In this document: positions 28,941 through 37,832 of the stretch, piece by piece
Numbering within the stretch: the stretch's first letter is position 1
How the letters are laid out: each line of letters starts with the position of its first letter
DNA from: Sphingomonas xinjiangensis
GTDB lineage: Bacteria > Pseudomonadota > Alphaproteobacteria > Sphingomonadales > Sphingomonadaceae
Direction: 5' to 3'
Length of the DNA stretch: 64,000 nt
Assembly (NCBI RefSeq): GCF_014199255.1
Contig: NZ_JACIJF010000003.1
Coordinates: 62,001 to 126,000, forward strand
Translations under genes and position numbers: made by a program
The notes under the pieces: model-generated
The model's database searches: none
Seen by the model: only the letters and a program-made list of their open reading frames with translations
Told to the model about the DNA's origin: nothing

Positions 28941-29422
28941 GCGCCTGTTCTGCCGCAATGGGAGCGGCCAGGAAGCTATGCTCGCTGAACGCGAGGTCGT
29001 CGTGACCACAATTCGCGTTCGCCGCATGCCCGATCCGGTCCCGACCAACTGACTTGATGAGCCAAGGCCCGGAACCCTTGCGTTGGTTCTGATGAATGAA
29101 GAGCAGGTTGCAGGCACCGCAACAAAGCGGCGCACCGCCATGGTTAAGCGTAGCCACGGTCTCGGGAAGTGGGAGGGGGACGAAGGTGCCTTCCAGTCAG
29201 CCCAACCGCGTCCGGTTTTCGTGAGCTTCGGCCCCTATTCTATCCGCCTCGTCAACGCCGACGTCCTGCCCGCCGGCCGGCGCTGGTCCGCCAGCATGAC
29301 AGCGCTCAGCACCGGGACGAGGATAGAGGTCAGCGCCGGGAAAGCTTCCCGGTGACACCGCCCTGGATCGGAATGGCAGTCGCTCTCTCCGCGAGCAGTT
29401 GCGCCGGCGGGGAGGCGAAGCG
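28941..29422. other. 482-base non-coding stretch
   Basis: Between the SLC13 carrier and the TonB receptor (convergent). Short frames on both strands (for example 28915-29157 minus) lack homology and good start sites. No terminator with a clear T-run was found. Confidence 0.5.
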
Positions 29423-31825
29423 CTACCAGCTGAGGCCCACGCGCGCGTAAAGATAGCGCCCGTTAAACCCGAAGGGGGAGTAATATGGGAAGCCCAGCAC
29501 GCCGCTGGGCGCGTTGAGCGCGCCGTCGACTCGGTCGGGATAGACGTCGAACAGGTTGTTCACGCCAAGCGCTATCTCGGGCCCCTTCTTCGCGCGGTAG
29601 CGAAGCTCGAGATCGGTGATCACGTGCTTCCCCGTGTGGATGTCGCCGGCGGGCGTCGCGGCAGGCTGATTGACGTCGCCATAATAGGTCGCCCGCACCG
29701 TCGCGCCGGCAAGGCCGCTGGTCCAGTCGATCGAGCCGGTCACCTTCTCGCGCGGCGTGCCCTCTTCGAACGTCAGCACGCGGTTGCGCCCGAAGAGTTG
29801 CGTGCTCGGGCGTGACGTCAACTCGACATCGTTCACGTTGCCGGCCAGCGTGAAATCGAACACGCCGGCGCTCGCGCCATTTAAGCGATAATGCGCAACG
29901 GCGTCGATGCCCTTGGTCGTCGAACGCAGCCCGTTGATGAAGAAGCGCGCGGCGCTGATATTCGGCAGGCTCGAAACCGGGATGTTTTCGGACAGGGCGA
30001 TCTGGTCGCGCAGCTTGATGTAATAGCCATCGACGGTCAGGTCGAAGCTCCCGAAGCGCAGCACCGTGCCTGCCGAGAAGTTCGTGGAACGCTCCGGCTC
30101 GAGCGCCCGGGCGCCGAGAGACGACACCCTTGAGTCGTTCGAAGGAAAGGTGCCCGTCTCGATGATGTTCCCACCCGAAATAACCGACGAGATCGACGTG
30201 AAATACTGCTGCTGCAGCGATGGCGCACGGAAACCGGTCGACACCGTGCCGCGAAGCGCGAAACTCCGCGTGACGTCGTAGCGGAGCGACACCTTGCCTG
30301 TCGCGACTTCGCCGAAATCGGAATAACTCTCCCCGCGGCCCGCCACGCCGATCAACAGGCCATCGACTGGTTGGGCCTCCAGATCGATATAGGCGCTCCC
30401 CGAACGGCGACCGCGTTCGACCGCGTTGAGCGGAGAAAAGCCGGCAAAGCCCTGCGCGGTAGTCGGCGCGCCGCGAATGGCGCCGGTTTCGGGGCCCTGA
30501 TACGACGCCGGCTCGCCGGGCTGTATCTTGTAGCCCTCGCGGCGGCCCTCCAGGCCCCACGCCACGTTCAGCGAACCCAGCACATCGAAGCGCCGAGTGA
30601 CATCAAGACCCGCGATCCACTGATCGTAGATCACCGCCCCGTCGTAGAAGCTGTGCGGTGATGCCGCGCCATAGGAGAAGTTCGCCGAGTCTTCCGTCCG
30701 GAAGCCAACCTTGTTGCGCCCGTAACTGGCGCTCAGATCGACCGACCAGCCCGCAATTTCGCCCTTCACGCCGAGCGCCGTGTTGAGGTTGTCCGAACGC
30801 GTCTCGATCAACGGCAGGAAGCCGTTGGGATACCCTACCGCCGCCAGATACTGGACCACCCCGGCATTGTTGGGGCGCGGGAACGCGGCGCTTGAGGTGT
30901 CGCGCTGCTGGAACCCTGCCCAGCCATAAACGCTCCACGAACCTCCGCCGATAGGGGCGCCGGCATTGACGAACAGCGTATACTGATCGACCTTCGGGTC
31001 GCCGAAACGCCCTTGCAGTGCCCGTCCATTTGCGCCGACCGGCGCACTTGGCGCCGGCGCGTCGGAACGGTTGGTCGGATTGCGATGAACATAGTCGCCC
31101 GACAGGGTCAGGAACCCTTCGGCACCAAAGCCAATGCCCTGCCATCCCGACACTGTGGTCGCCGATTCACCTGTCACGTGGCGGCTGGCCCGGGCGGTAT
31201 CCACGTCCGTGTTGTAGAAGCCGTAGGTTACAGTCGCACCACCACCGGAGCTTGCTTCACGCAGGCGCAGATTGATGACGCCGGCGATCGCGTCGGAGCC
31301 ATATTGCGCCGAAGCGCCGTCGCGCAGAACCTCGATCCGATCCAGTGCAGCGGTGGGCACGGTGTTCAGGTCGACGGCGGCCGATCCGCGACCCACTGTG
31401 CCGTTTACGTTGAGCGAGGCGGAGGCGTTGGCCCGCACGCCGTTAATCAGCACCAGCGTCTGGTCGGGCGAAAGGCCGCGCAAGGTCGCCGGGCGGATCG
31501 CGTCGGTGGCGTCATTGGCAGCAGCGCGAGGGAAATTCACCGATGGCGCGATGTTCGCCAGCGCCTGCGCTACTTCCGTTGTGCCCTGTTGCCTCAGGCT
31601 GTTGGACGAGAGCACATCCACCGGCGACGCGGTTTCCAGCCGCGACCGTCCGGCCGCACGGGTTCCGGTCACGACGATCTCGTCCCCCGCTGGGGCGGCT
31701 TGACCTGCATCGGCGTCTTGCGCGGTGGTGGCGGCGCTTCTAGCCTCCTGTGCGCTCGCGGCACTGCCGGCCAGCATCGCGGCAAGCGACGCTCCTGCGA
31801 TCAGAAGGTTCGACCCCTTTCGCAT
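29423..31825 (-). CDS. TonB-dependent outer-membrane receptor
   Basis: An 800-residue outer-membrane transporter. It has a signal peptide (MRKGSNLLIAGASLAAMLAG, cleavage near SAQE), a short linker with EIVVTGTRAAG, a plug domain with VAQALANIAPSVN, RGLSPDQTLVLINGVRANAS and VDLNTVPTAALDRIEVLRDG, and a 22-strand barrel ending in the aromatic terminus YARVGLSW. The substrate cannot be read; no Fe-S or iron genes adjoin. ATG 31825 follows AAGGGA; ATG 31846 is an alternative. Sphingomonads carry dozens of such receptors. Confidence 0.92.
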   Translation of the reverse strand: MRKGSNLLIAGASLAAMLAGSAASAQEARSAATTAQDADAGQAAPAGDEIVVTGTRAAGRSRLETASPVDVLSSNSLRQQGTTEVAQALANIAPSVNFPRAAANDATDAIRPATLRGLSPDQTLVLINGVRANASASLNVNGTVGRGSAAVDLNTVPTAALDRIEVLRDGASAQYGSDAIAGVINLRLREASSGGGATVTYGFYNTDVDTARASRHVTGESATTVSGWQGIGFGAEGFLTLSGDYVHRNPTNRSDAPAPSAPVGANGRALQGRFGDPKVDQYTLFVNAGAPIGGGSWSVYGWAGFQQRDTSSAAFPRPNNAGVVQYLAAVGYPNGFLPLIETRSDNLNTALGVKGEIAGWSVDLSASYGRNKVGFRTEDSANFSYGAASPHSFYDGAVIYDQWIAGLDVTRRFDVLGSLNVAWGLEGRREGYKIQPGEPASYQGPETGAIRGAPTTAQGFAGFSPLNAVERGRRSGSAYIDLEAQPVDGLLIGVAGRGESYSDFGEVATGKVSLRYDVTRSFALRGTVSTGFRAPSLQQQYFTSISSVISGGNIIETGTFPSNDSRVSSLGARALEPERSTNFSAGTVLRFGSFDLTVDGYYIKLRDQIALSENIPVSSLPNISAARFFINGLRSTTKGIDAVAHYRLNGASAGVFDFTLAGNVNDVELTSRPSTQLFGRNRVLTFEEGTPREKVTGSIDWTSGLAGATVRATYYGDVNQPAATPAGDIHTGKHVITDLELRYRAKKGPEIALGVNNLFDVYPDRVDGALNAPSGVLGFPYYSPFGFNGRYLYARVGLSW

Positions 31826-32162
31826 CAACAAAGATCCCTTTTTCATCTTGGGGCGGTCACGCCGGTTGTGGAACTGCGTTAATCCCATCAGCTTGGTAGG
31901 AATGCTAAGTTATGATTGGGGCTCATAAAGTCCGGCTTGCGCCGTGGTATTTGGCTCTCCCGCGCGCTTGCCGAGTTCGAGCGTTGTCCGCCGTCTTCCT
32001 GATAAACACGTCCGCGAAGACGCCCACGTTCAGGCGCGTGCCGCAACCGGGAGTTAATCACCGACGCCGCAATTCGGCGCTTTTCGCCACCGCCCGGGCA
32101 ACGAAGATCGGACAACGGCGTATTGCCCCTTACCAACCATCGCAACGGACAGCAGGGAGCAG
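31826..32162. other. 337-base intergenic stretch, divergent promoters expected
   Basis: Between the TonB receptor (minus) and the SWIB gene (plus). No gene, repeat or clear promoter was recognised. Confidence 0.5.
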
Positions 32163-32504
32163 ATGATGGCACGATCGGCGGAGAAGCGTGGCAAGGACGA
32201 AACCGCTGCGGCGGAGAAGAAAGTAAAAGCCACGGGCAAGCCCGCGGGCGGTGCACGCGGCGGCATCACGGCGCCGGTCACGCCGTCCGAAGACCTAGCC
32301 GAGATCGTCGGCAAGGACGATCTGCCGCGTAGCGAAGTGGTGAAAAAGGTTTGGGAGTATATCAAGAAGAACGATCTGCAGGATGCCAAGGACCGCCGCC
32401 AGATCAACGGCGACGACAAGCTGTCAAAGATCTTCGGCAAAAAGTCGGTCAGCATGTTCGAGATGAACAAGCACCTCAGCGCGCACCTTACCGCTAAGAA
32501 GTAA
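32163..32504 (+). CDS. SWIB/MDM2 domain protein
   Basis: A 113-residue basic protein. The first 45 residues are Lys/Ala/Gly-rich and probably disordered; the rest is a SWIB domain: LAEIVGKDDLPRSEVVKKVW, EYIKKNDLQDAKDRRQING, DDKLSKIFGKKSVSMFEMNK. In eukaryotes this fold sits in chromatin remodelling complexes; in bacteria it occurs as small DNA-associated proteins, for example in Chlamydia fused to topoisomerase. The role here is unknown. GGGAG lies 3-6 bases before ATGATG, so ATG 32166 may be the real start. Confidence 0.88.
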   Translation: MMARSAEKRGKDETAAAEKKVKATGKPAGGARGGITAPVTPSEDLAEIVGKDDLPRSEVVKKVWEYIKKNDLQDAKDRRQINGDDKLSKIFGKKSVSMFEMNKHLSAHLTAKK

Positions 32505-33071
32505 GCCACGATGTAGCGATGCAGGCGGGCGGCACCGAGGCTTCGGTTCCGCCAGTCCCTGCGTCTGTTGCCCTTCAAGCCTATCTGAGTATCGGCCCAA
32601 TCTGCGGCGCCTGATTGGGCAAGTCGACCTCCACCGCGTCGACATAGCACCAGCCCACCCTAAGGCGGATCATAGCCTTGATGATCGGCTGGCGCGTTTA
32701 CCTGAAAATACGCGCTGGTGTGGCGATGCGGCGATTGGTCGCAGCAAGCGCCACGTCCGCAGCTTCCGCATACGCCCAAATGCATCCGGGGGCTGCCGAT
32801 CTTGAGGCACTCCTCGCGCCCTTTCGCCTCCGGCTGCCTGCGTTCACGACCATGCTTTAACGATAGTGCATGGACTTGCTCATGACACTTAACTGCGCAT
32901 CCTTGCCGAGCGTACGCCTGACGTTCCGAATCGGAAGCGGCGTCGTGCCACGATGTCGTGTTCAAAAACTTGGAACACGACATCGCAATTTTTACGGCTG
33001 AGCGGGAGAGGGTCAGCCGGATATGTCCAAGCCACAGGCCAAGGCCTACCACCTGCACCGAAGGGATTCTC
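32505..33071. other. 567-base intergenic stretch with inverted repeats
   Basis: No convincing gene on either strand. It holds a hairpin after the SWIB gene (ggcgg...ccgcc near 32527-32552), gcccaatc/gattgggc at 32595-32620, and a perfect 13-bp inverted repeat at 32951-32985 that is listed separately. The 163-residue frame on the minus strand (32660-33151) has no plausible homology. Confidence 0.45.
32951..32985. promoter_or_regulatory. 13-bp perfect inverted repeat before the hydrolase gene
   Basis: cgatgtcgtgttc (32951-32963) and gaacacgacatcg (32973-32985) are exact reverse complements with a 9-base AT-rich spacer. It lies 86 bases before the ATG at 33072 with no T-run on the plus strand, so it looks like an operator for a dimeric regulator rather than a terminator. 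Which regulator is unknown. Confidence 0.5.
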
Positions 33072-33911
33072 ATGATGAGCACTGTGACCACGAAGGACGG
33101 CGTCGAAATCTTCTTCAAGGATTGGGGTCCTAAGGATGCGCAGCCGATCATGTTCCATCATGGCTGGCCGCTCTCGTCGGACGATTGGGACGCGCAGATG
33201 CTGTTCTTCCTGGCAGAGGGCTTCCGCGTCGTGGCGCATGACCGCCGTGGTCATGGCCGTTCGGCCCAGGTCGATTTCGGCCATGACATGGATCACTACG
33301 CCGCCGACGCTTCGTCCGTCGCGGAGCATCTCGATCTTCGCAACGCCATTCATATCGGCCACTCGACCGGCGGCGGCGAAGTCGCACGCTATGTCGCGCA
33401 GCACGGCGTCCCGCAGGGCCGCGTCGCCAAGGCAGTGCTGGTCAGCGCGGTGCCGCCAATCATGCTCAAGACGGAGGCTTATCCCGGCGGCTTGCCGATG
33501 GATGTGTTCGACGGCCTGCGCAGCGCCCTTGCCGCCAATCGCGCGCAGTTCTTCCGCGACCTGCCGACCGGCCCCTTCTATGGCTTCAACCGCGATGGCG
33601 CGGACGTGAAGGAGGGTGTGATCGCCAATTGGTGGCGCCAGGGTATGATGGGCAGCGCACAGGCGCACTACGAAGGCATCAAGGCGTTCTCGGAAACCGA
33701 CCAGACCGACGATCTCAAGGCGATCACCGTGCCTACGCTGGTGCTGCACGGCGACGACGACCAAGTCGTGCCGTACAAGAATGCAGGCGTGTTGTCGGCC
33801 GACATCCTGCCCAACGCCACGCTCAAGATCTACGAAGGCTATTCGCATGGCATGCTGACGGTGAATGCGGATGTGTTGAACGCCGACCTGCTCGCCTTCA
33901 TACGGAGCTGA
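33072..33911 (+). CDS. alpha/beta hydrolase, non-heme chloroperoxidase/arylesterase type
   Basis: A 279-residue cytoplasmic hydrolase. The fold reads MFHHGWPLSSDDWDAQM (oxyanion), VVAHDRRGHGRSAQ, the nucleophile GHSTGGGEVAR near residue 98, the acid in LHGDDDQVVP and the His in YSHGMLT near the C-terminus. Homologs include cofactor-free haloperoxidases and arylesterases; the real substrate is open. ATG 33072 has AAGGG 6 bases upstream. No export signal. It may be controlled through the inverted repeat at 32951-32985. Confidence 0.9.
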   Translation: MMSTVTTKDGVEIFFKDWGPKDAQPIMFHHGWPLSSDDWDAQMLFFLAEGFRVVAHDRRGHGRSAQVDFGHDMDHYAADASSVAEHLDLRNAIHIGHSTGGGEVARYVAQHGVPQGRVAKAVLVSAVPPIMLKTEAYPGGLPMDVFDGLRSALAANRAQFFRDLPTGPFYGFNRDGADVKEGVIANWWRQGMMGSAQAHYEGIKAFSETDQTDDLKAITVPTLVLHGDDDQVVPYKNAGVLSADILPNATLKIYEGYSHGMLTVNADVLNADLLAFIRS

Positions 33912-33920
33912 TCGTATCGC

Positions 33921-33944
33921 CGGGGAGATCACTCGATCTCCCCG
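33921..33944. terminator. hairpin after the hydrolase gene
   Basis: cggggagat (33921-33929) pairs perfectly with atctccccg (33936-33944) around a 6-base loop. There is no T-run, so termination is uncertain; it lies 10 bases after the hydrolase stop and 29 before the next start. Confidence 0.45.
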
Positions 33945-33972
33945 CCACCATTGCTACATTTCCGGGAGAACC

Positions 33973-34632
33973 GTGTTGGCTGAGGATCTGCCGCCACAGG
34001 ACAGCAAGCTGACGCGCTCGAAGCGCGATTGGGCGGAGTCCGGCAAGTTCCTGACCGGCCGCGTTGCCCGTTCTGACAGTGAGCGCCTTCCACCAGGGCA
34101 GCACCTCGTGAAGAACTGGCCGGTGCTCGACCTGGGCCGCCAGCCCGACATCGGCCTGCACCGCTGGAAAATGGCAGTCGACGGCTTGGTCGAGCGCCCG
34201 TTGTCGCTCAACTGGGACGGTTTCCTCACCCTTCCCCACGAAGAGCGCGTGAGCGACATTCACTGCGTCACCACTTGGTCGCGCTATGATAATCGTTGGA
34301 AGGGGGTTTCGACACGCGCCCTGCTCGACCTGGTCGAGCCGCGCGACGAAGCCGTGGCGGTCATGCTGCACGGCTATGACGGTTACACGACCAACCTGCC
34401 GCTAAGCGATTTCGCCGCCGCCGATGCGCTGCTGGTGCGCGAATGGGAGGGCAAGCCGCTGACCCGCGAGCATGGCGGGCCAGTGCGGTTGGTGGTGCCG
34501 CATCTTTACTTCTGGAAAAGCGCAAAGTGGATCGCGCGGATCGAGCTGATCGGGCGCGACAAGCCCGGTTTTTGGGAAGTGAATGGCTACCATATGCGCG
34601 GCGATCCGTGGGCCGAGGAGCGCTATTCCTGA
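33973..34632 (+). CDS. molybdopterin-dependent oxidoreductase, sulfite oxidase-type domain
   Basis: A 219-residue protein made of the oxidoreductase molybdopterin-binding domain alone: HLVKNWPVLDLG, ALHRWKM-like strand, FLTLPHEERVSDIHCVTTWS with the Mo-binding Cys about residue 98, VMLHGYDGYTTNLPLSDFA and KWIARIELIGRDKPGFW. No dimerisation domain and no signal peptide are visible; MsrP-type relatives are longer and exported. Substrate and partner unknown. GTG 33973 follows GGGAGAA. The dinB gene begins 45 bases after the stop. Confidence 0.85.
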   Translation: MLAEDLPPQDSKLTRSKRDWAESGKFLTGRVARSDSERLPPGQHLVKNWPVLDLGRQPDIGLHRWKMAVDGLVERPLSLNWDGFLTLPHEERVSDIHCVTTWSRYDNRWKGVSTRALLDLVEPRDEAVAVMLHGYDGYTTNLPLSDFAAADALLVREWEGKPLTREHGGPVRLVVPHLYFWKSAKWIARIELIGRDKPGFWEVNGYHMRGDPWAEERYS

Positions 34633-34677
34633 GTTTGAAGTGTTCCCCATCCGTTCGCATTGCGCTAAGGCCTGGGC

Positions 34678-35745
34678 ATGGTCCGCAAGATCATCCATGT
34701 CGACATGGACGCCTTCTACGCGTCGGTGGAGCAGCGCGACGACCCCAGCCTGCGGGGCAAGCCTGTCGCCGTCGGCTCCGCCAAGGCGCGCGGCGTAGTC
34801 GCCGCGGCGAGCTATGAGGCGCGCACCTTTGGGGTGAAGTCCGCCCTACCCTCGGTTACCGCCCTTCGCCGCTGCCCCGAACTGGTGTTCGTCCGCCCGC
34901 GTTTCGACGTATACAAGAACATATCCAGGCAGATCCACGCGATCTTCGCCGAGTTCACCGACTGCATCCAGCCGCTGTCGCTGGATGAAGCCTATCTCGA
35001 CGTCACTGACAACAAGCGGGACTTGCCAACCGCCTGGGCCACCGCCAAGGCGATCCGTGCGCGCATCCTGGAAGAGACGGGACTGACCGCCTCGGCGGGT
35101 ATCTCGTACAACAAGTTCCTTGCCAAGCTCGCCTCCGATCACCGCAAGCCAAATGGGCAGTTTGCCGTCACCCCCGAAATGGGCGCGGCCTGGGTTGAGA
35201 CGCTGCCGGTGTCGCGCTTTCACGGTATAGGCCCGGTGACGGCCCGCAAGATGCAGTCGCTGGGAATTCAGACGGGTGCCGATTTGCGTGCCAAGTCGAT
35301 CGCGTTCCTCCAGGCGCACTTCGGCAGCTCGGCAGGCTGGTATTATGCCATCGCGCGGGCGGAGGATGAGCGGCCAGTGGAGTCGCACCGGGTGCGGAAG
35401 TCCTCAGGGTCGGAGACGACCTTCCACAATGACTTGATCGAAGCGGGTGAGATCGAAGCCGGCGTGCTGCGGATGGCGGACGATGTCTGGGAGTGGTGCG
35501 AGAAGGCGCAGGCGTTCGGGCGTACCGTCACCGTGAAGGTGAAGTATCAGGACTTCCAGCAGATCACTCGCAGCCGCAGCTATCCCGCCGTGGTGGATAG
35601 CAAGGCGGCGCTGCATGCCGCCAGCCTGGGGCTGATCCGTTCGGTGCTGCCGGCGGAGAAGGGCATCAGGCTGGTGGGGGTTACCGTGTCGAACTTCGAG
35701 GCGCAGGGACAATCGGCCGAGGTGGAGCTGCCGCTGTTCGGCTGA
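34678..35745 (+). CDS. dinB: DNA polymerase IV
   Basis: A 355-residue Y-family translesion polymerase. The palm motif IIHVDMDAFYASVEQRDDP opens it with a catalytic Asp, SLDEAYLDVTDN near residue 100 provides the other two acids, and the thumb reads VSRFHGIGPVTARKMQSLGI. It has a little-finger domain with TVKVKYQDFQQITRSRS and ends VELPLFG, a good beta-clamp-binding motif. ATG 34678. No LexA site was recognised upstream. It converges with the GreA-type gene, whose end is 7 bases away. Confidence 0.95.
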   Translation: MVRKIIHVDMDAFYASVEQRDDPSLRGKPVAVGSAKARGVVAAASYEARTFGVKSALPSVTALRRCPELVFVRPRFDVYKNISRQIHAIFAEFTDCIQPLSLDEAYLDVTDNKRDLPTAWATAKAIRARILEETGLTASAGISYNKFLAKLASDHRKPNGQFAVTPEMGAAWVETLPVSRFHGIGPVTARKMQSLGIQTGADLRAKSIAFLQAHFGSSAGWYYAIARAEDERPVESHRVRKSSGSETTFHNDLIEAGEIEAGVLRMADDVWEWCEKAQAFGRTVTVKVKYQDFQQITRSRSYPAVVDSKAALHAASLGLIRSVLPAEKGIRLVGVTVSNFEAQGQSAEVELPLFG

Positions 35746-35752
35746 CCGGCCA

Positions 35753-36232
35753 CTATCTGGTCGACGCGGAAAACAACCTTTCGACGGACAGGATTTCGAT
35801 GGCTTCGGGGCGGCCGTTAAAGTCGGCACGCTCACCTTCTTCCAATCCGATCAATGCTTTAGCCAGGGGCGCCTGGAAGGAAAGACGGTCGGCGGCCGGT
35901 TCGGCCTCGTCGTGGCCGACGATTTCGAGGACACGTTCCTTGCCGCCCATGCGGATGCGGACACGCGTGCCGATGCCGGCCACCCCGTCCTCGGGCGGCG
36001 GGGCGATCTCGGCAGTGGTGCGGCGGGTGTTCCAGTAGCGCAATTCGCGGCGGAGGACCTCGCGCGGTTCCTCCTGTGTTTCCAGGGCGACAGCGGCCTC
36101 GAGCTCGGCGACCTTGGCCTCGATCAGCGCCTTGCCGCGCGGGGTGACCAGGTTGGGGCCCGGGACCATCGGGATCTCGAACTTGGGCTCCTTGTGCTCC
36201 TCATCGCTTTCGCGGCGAAAGGCGACGCTCAT
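35753..36232 (-). CDS. GreA/GreB-type transcription elongation factor
   Basis: A 159-residue protein, the normal Gre length. After a charged start (SVAFRRESDEEHKEPK) it reads NLVTPRGKALIEAKVAELEA, the coiled-coil arm that enters the RNA polymerase secondary channel, then IGTRVRIRMGGKERVLEIVG and SFQAPLAKALIGLEEGERAD, the C-terminal FKBP-like domain. ATG 36232 overlaps the aldo-keto reductase stop by 4 bases. The acidic tip (DE pair) needed for RNA cleavage is not obvious, since the arm tip region carries QEEPRE; it may be a Gre-like regulator rather than a cleavage factor. Confidence 0.8.
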   Translation of the reverse strand: MSVAFRRESDEEHKEPKFEIPMVPGPNLVTPRGKALIEAKVAELEAAVALETQEEPREVLRRELRYWNTRRTTAEIAPPPEDGVAGIGTRVRIRMGGKERVLEIVGHDEAEPAADRLSFQAPLAKALIGLEEGERADFNGRPEAIEILSVERLFSASTR

Positions 36233-37290
36233 CGCTGGGGAAGTTCCTGGAGCGTGGAGGAGACCTTCCACAGATCGATCGCGCCTTCGGTTGCATGACG
36301 GTCAATTTCGGCAAGCTCTTCGACTGAAAATGCGAGATTTTGCACGGCATCGAGCGAATTATCGAGTTGTTCGACCGTGCGCGCGCCGATCAGCGCGGAA
36401 GTGACGCGCGGATCGCGCAGCACCCAGGCGATCGCCATCTGGGCCAGGGTTTGCCCGCGACGCTGGGCTATGTCGTTGAGCGCGCGGATGCGGGCGAGAT
36501 TGTCTTCGCTGAGCAGCCCCTGCCCCAGCGAGCCGCCCTTGGCCGCGCGGGCGTCCTGCGGCACGCCGTTCAAATATTTGTTGCTCAGCATACCCTGCGC
36601 GAGCGGCGAAAAGGCGATGCAGCCGGTGCCGAGATCGCCCAGTGTGTCGAGCAGGTCCCCCTCGATCCAGCGGTTGAGCATCGAATAGCTCGGCTGGTGA
36701 ATGAGCAACGGCACCTTGTATTCGGCCAGGATCGCCGCGGCCTGACGCGTCAGTTCGGGCGAATAGGAGGAGATGCCGACATAAAGCGCCTTGCCCTGCC
36801 GGTGGAGCTGGGCGAGCGCGCCCATCGTCTCTTCAAGCGGGGTCTTCGGATCGACGCGGTGCGAATAGAAGATGTCGACATAATCGACGTCCATCCGCTT
36901 GAGGCTCTGGTCACACGAGGCGATCAGATACTTGCGGCTGCCGCCGACATCGCCGTACGGCCCGGGCCACATGTCCCAGCCCGCCTTGGTCGAGATCACC
37001 AGTTCGTCGCGGTGCTGCGCAAAATCGGTCGCCATGATGCGCCCGAAATTCTCCTCCGCCGAGCCGTAGGGCGGGCCGTAATTGTTGGCGAGATCGAAAT
37101 GGGTGACGCCACGGTCGAACGCACGGCGGAGCATCGCGCGGCCGGTTTCGAACACGTCGGTGCCGCCGAAATTCTGCCAGAGACCGAGGGAGATTGCGGG
37201 GAGGTCCAGCCCCGAGCGGCCGCAGCGGCGGTATGGCATGCGGCCGTCATAGCGGGCGGGATCAGCGGTGTAGGGTTGCGGGAAGGCCAT
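36229..37290 (-). CDS. aldo/keto reductase, YghZ (L-glyceraldehyde-3-phosphate reductase) type
   Basis: A 353-residue NADPH-dependent TIM-barrel enzyme. The tetrad is visible: FDLANNYGPPYGSAE with Asp and Tyr, ELVISTKAGWDMWPGPYG with Lys, and DVDYVDIFYSHRVDPKTPLE with His. The C-terminal cofactor loop reads SALIGARTVEQLDNSLDAV. The GWDMWPGPYGDVGGSRKYL insertion is typical of YghZ/MgrA proteins, which reduce methylglyoxal or L-glyceraldehyde 3-phosphate. It overlaps the Gre-type gene, and is the only gene upstream in that operon. Confidence 0.9.
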   Translation of the reverse strand: MAFPQPYTADPARYDGRMPYRRCGRSGLDLPAISLGLWQNFGGTDVFETGRAMLRRAFDRGVTHFDLANNYGPPYGSAEENFGRIMATDFAQHRDELVISTKAGWDMWPGPYGDVGGSRKYLIASCDQSLKRMDVDYVDIFYSHRVDPKTPLEETMGALAQLHRQGKALYVGISSYSPELTRQAAAILAEYKVPLLIHQPSYSMLNRWIEGDLLDTLGDLGTGCIAFSPLAQGMLSNKYLNGVPQDARAAKGGSLGQGLLSEDNLARIRALNDIAQRRGQTLAQMAIAWVLRDPRVTSALIGARTVEQLDNSLDAVQNLAFSVEELAEIDRHATEGAIDLWKVSSTLQELPQR

Positions 37291-37329
37291 GGTGTCTCCG
37301 AACTATATCCCCGGCCCTGCCCAAGCAAC

Positions 37330-37468
37330 GCCCGTCCCTGCAAGGGCGGGGGTTGGGTACGAGCCGGAGGCGAGCTTAACGCTTGGGGAAAGGAAAAGGG
37401 CCGGGGCATCGAGCCCCGGCCCTTTTCAGACCCAACCCTTGATCCCCTCCCTTGCAGGAGGGCGATAG
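37330..37468. repeat. palindromic intergenic repeat, type II (copy 2), with terminator core
   Basis: Between sufA and the aldo-keto reductase (both minus). Outer arms gtccctgcaaggg and gggttgggt mirror acccaaccc and ccctcccttgcagg. The centre is a perfect 14-bp hairpin listed separately. The arms resemble those of the copies at 39532 and 49815. Confidence 0.65.
37394..37426. terminator. bidirectional terminator inside the repeat
   Basis: aaaagggccggggc (37394-37407) pairs perfectly with gccccggccctttt (37413-37426), loop atcga. The A-run on one side and T-run on the other make it work in both directions; on the minus strand it ends the suf operon after sufA. Confidence 0.85.
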
Positions 37469-37475
37469 CGAGCGG

Positions 37476-37832
37476 TTAGACCGTGAAGCTCTCACCGCAG
37501 CCGCAGCTTCCCTTGGCATTGGGGTTCTGGAAGACGAAACCGGCGGTGAAATCGTCCTCTACCCAGTCCATGGTCGAGCCGATGAGGTAGAGCACCGAGG
37601 CGCCGTCCACGAAGAAGCTGCCACCGGGCGTTTCGATGCGTTCGTCGAACGGCTTGGCTTCCGTGACGTAATCGACCGAGTAAGCGAGACCCGAACAGCC
37701 GCGGCGCGGGGTGGACAGCTTGACGCCAACAGTGCCTTCGGGCGCCTTTGCCATCAGGTCGGCGATGCGCTGTTCGGCCGAAGCCGTCAGGTTTAGCGCG
37801 GCGGGGCGGGCGCGGGTCTTCACGTCGGTCAT
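37476..37832 (-). CDS. sufA: Fe-S assembly A-type carrier protein
   Basis: A 118-residue HesB/IscA-family protein. The three cluster ligands are visible: RRGCSGLAYSVDY with the first Cys and KGSCGCGESFTV with the C-terminal CGC pair. It receives [2Fe-2S] or [4Fe-4S] clusters from SufBCD and passes them to targets. ATG 37832 overlaps the sufT stop by one base. It is the last gene of the suf operon, which a bidirectional terminator follows. Some A-type proteins are named ErpA; operon position favours SufA. Confidence 0.9.
   Translation of the reverse strand: MTDVKTRARPAALNLTASAEQRIADLMAKAPEGTVGVKLSTPRRGCSGLAYSVDYVTEAKPFDERIETPGGSFFVDGASVLYLIGSTMDWVEDDFTAGFVFQNPNAKGSCGCGESFTV

Noticed and set aside
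28915..29157. 80-residue minus-strand frame with several Cys
   Set aside because: Overlaps the SLC13 gene end, no ribosome-binding site, no recognisable family.
32660..33151. 163-residue minus-strand frame before the hydrolase gene
   Set aside because: It overlaps the hydrolase start and the inverted repeat, and shows no domain pattern.
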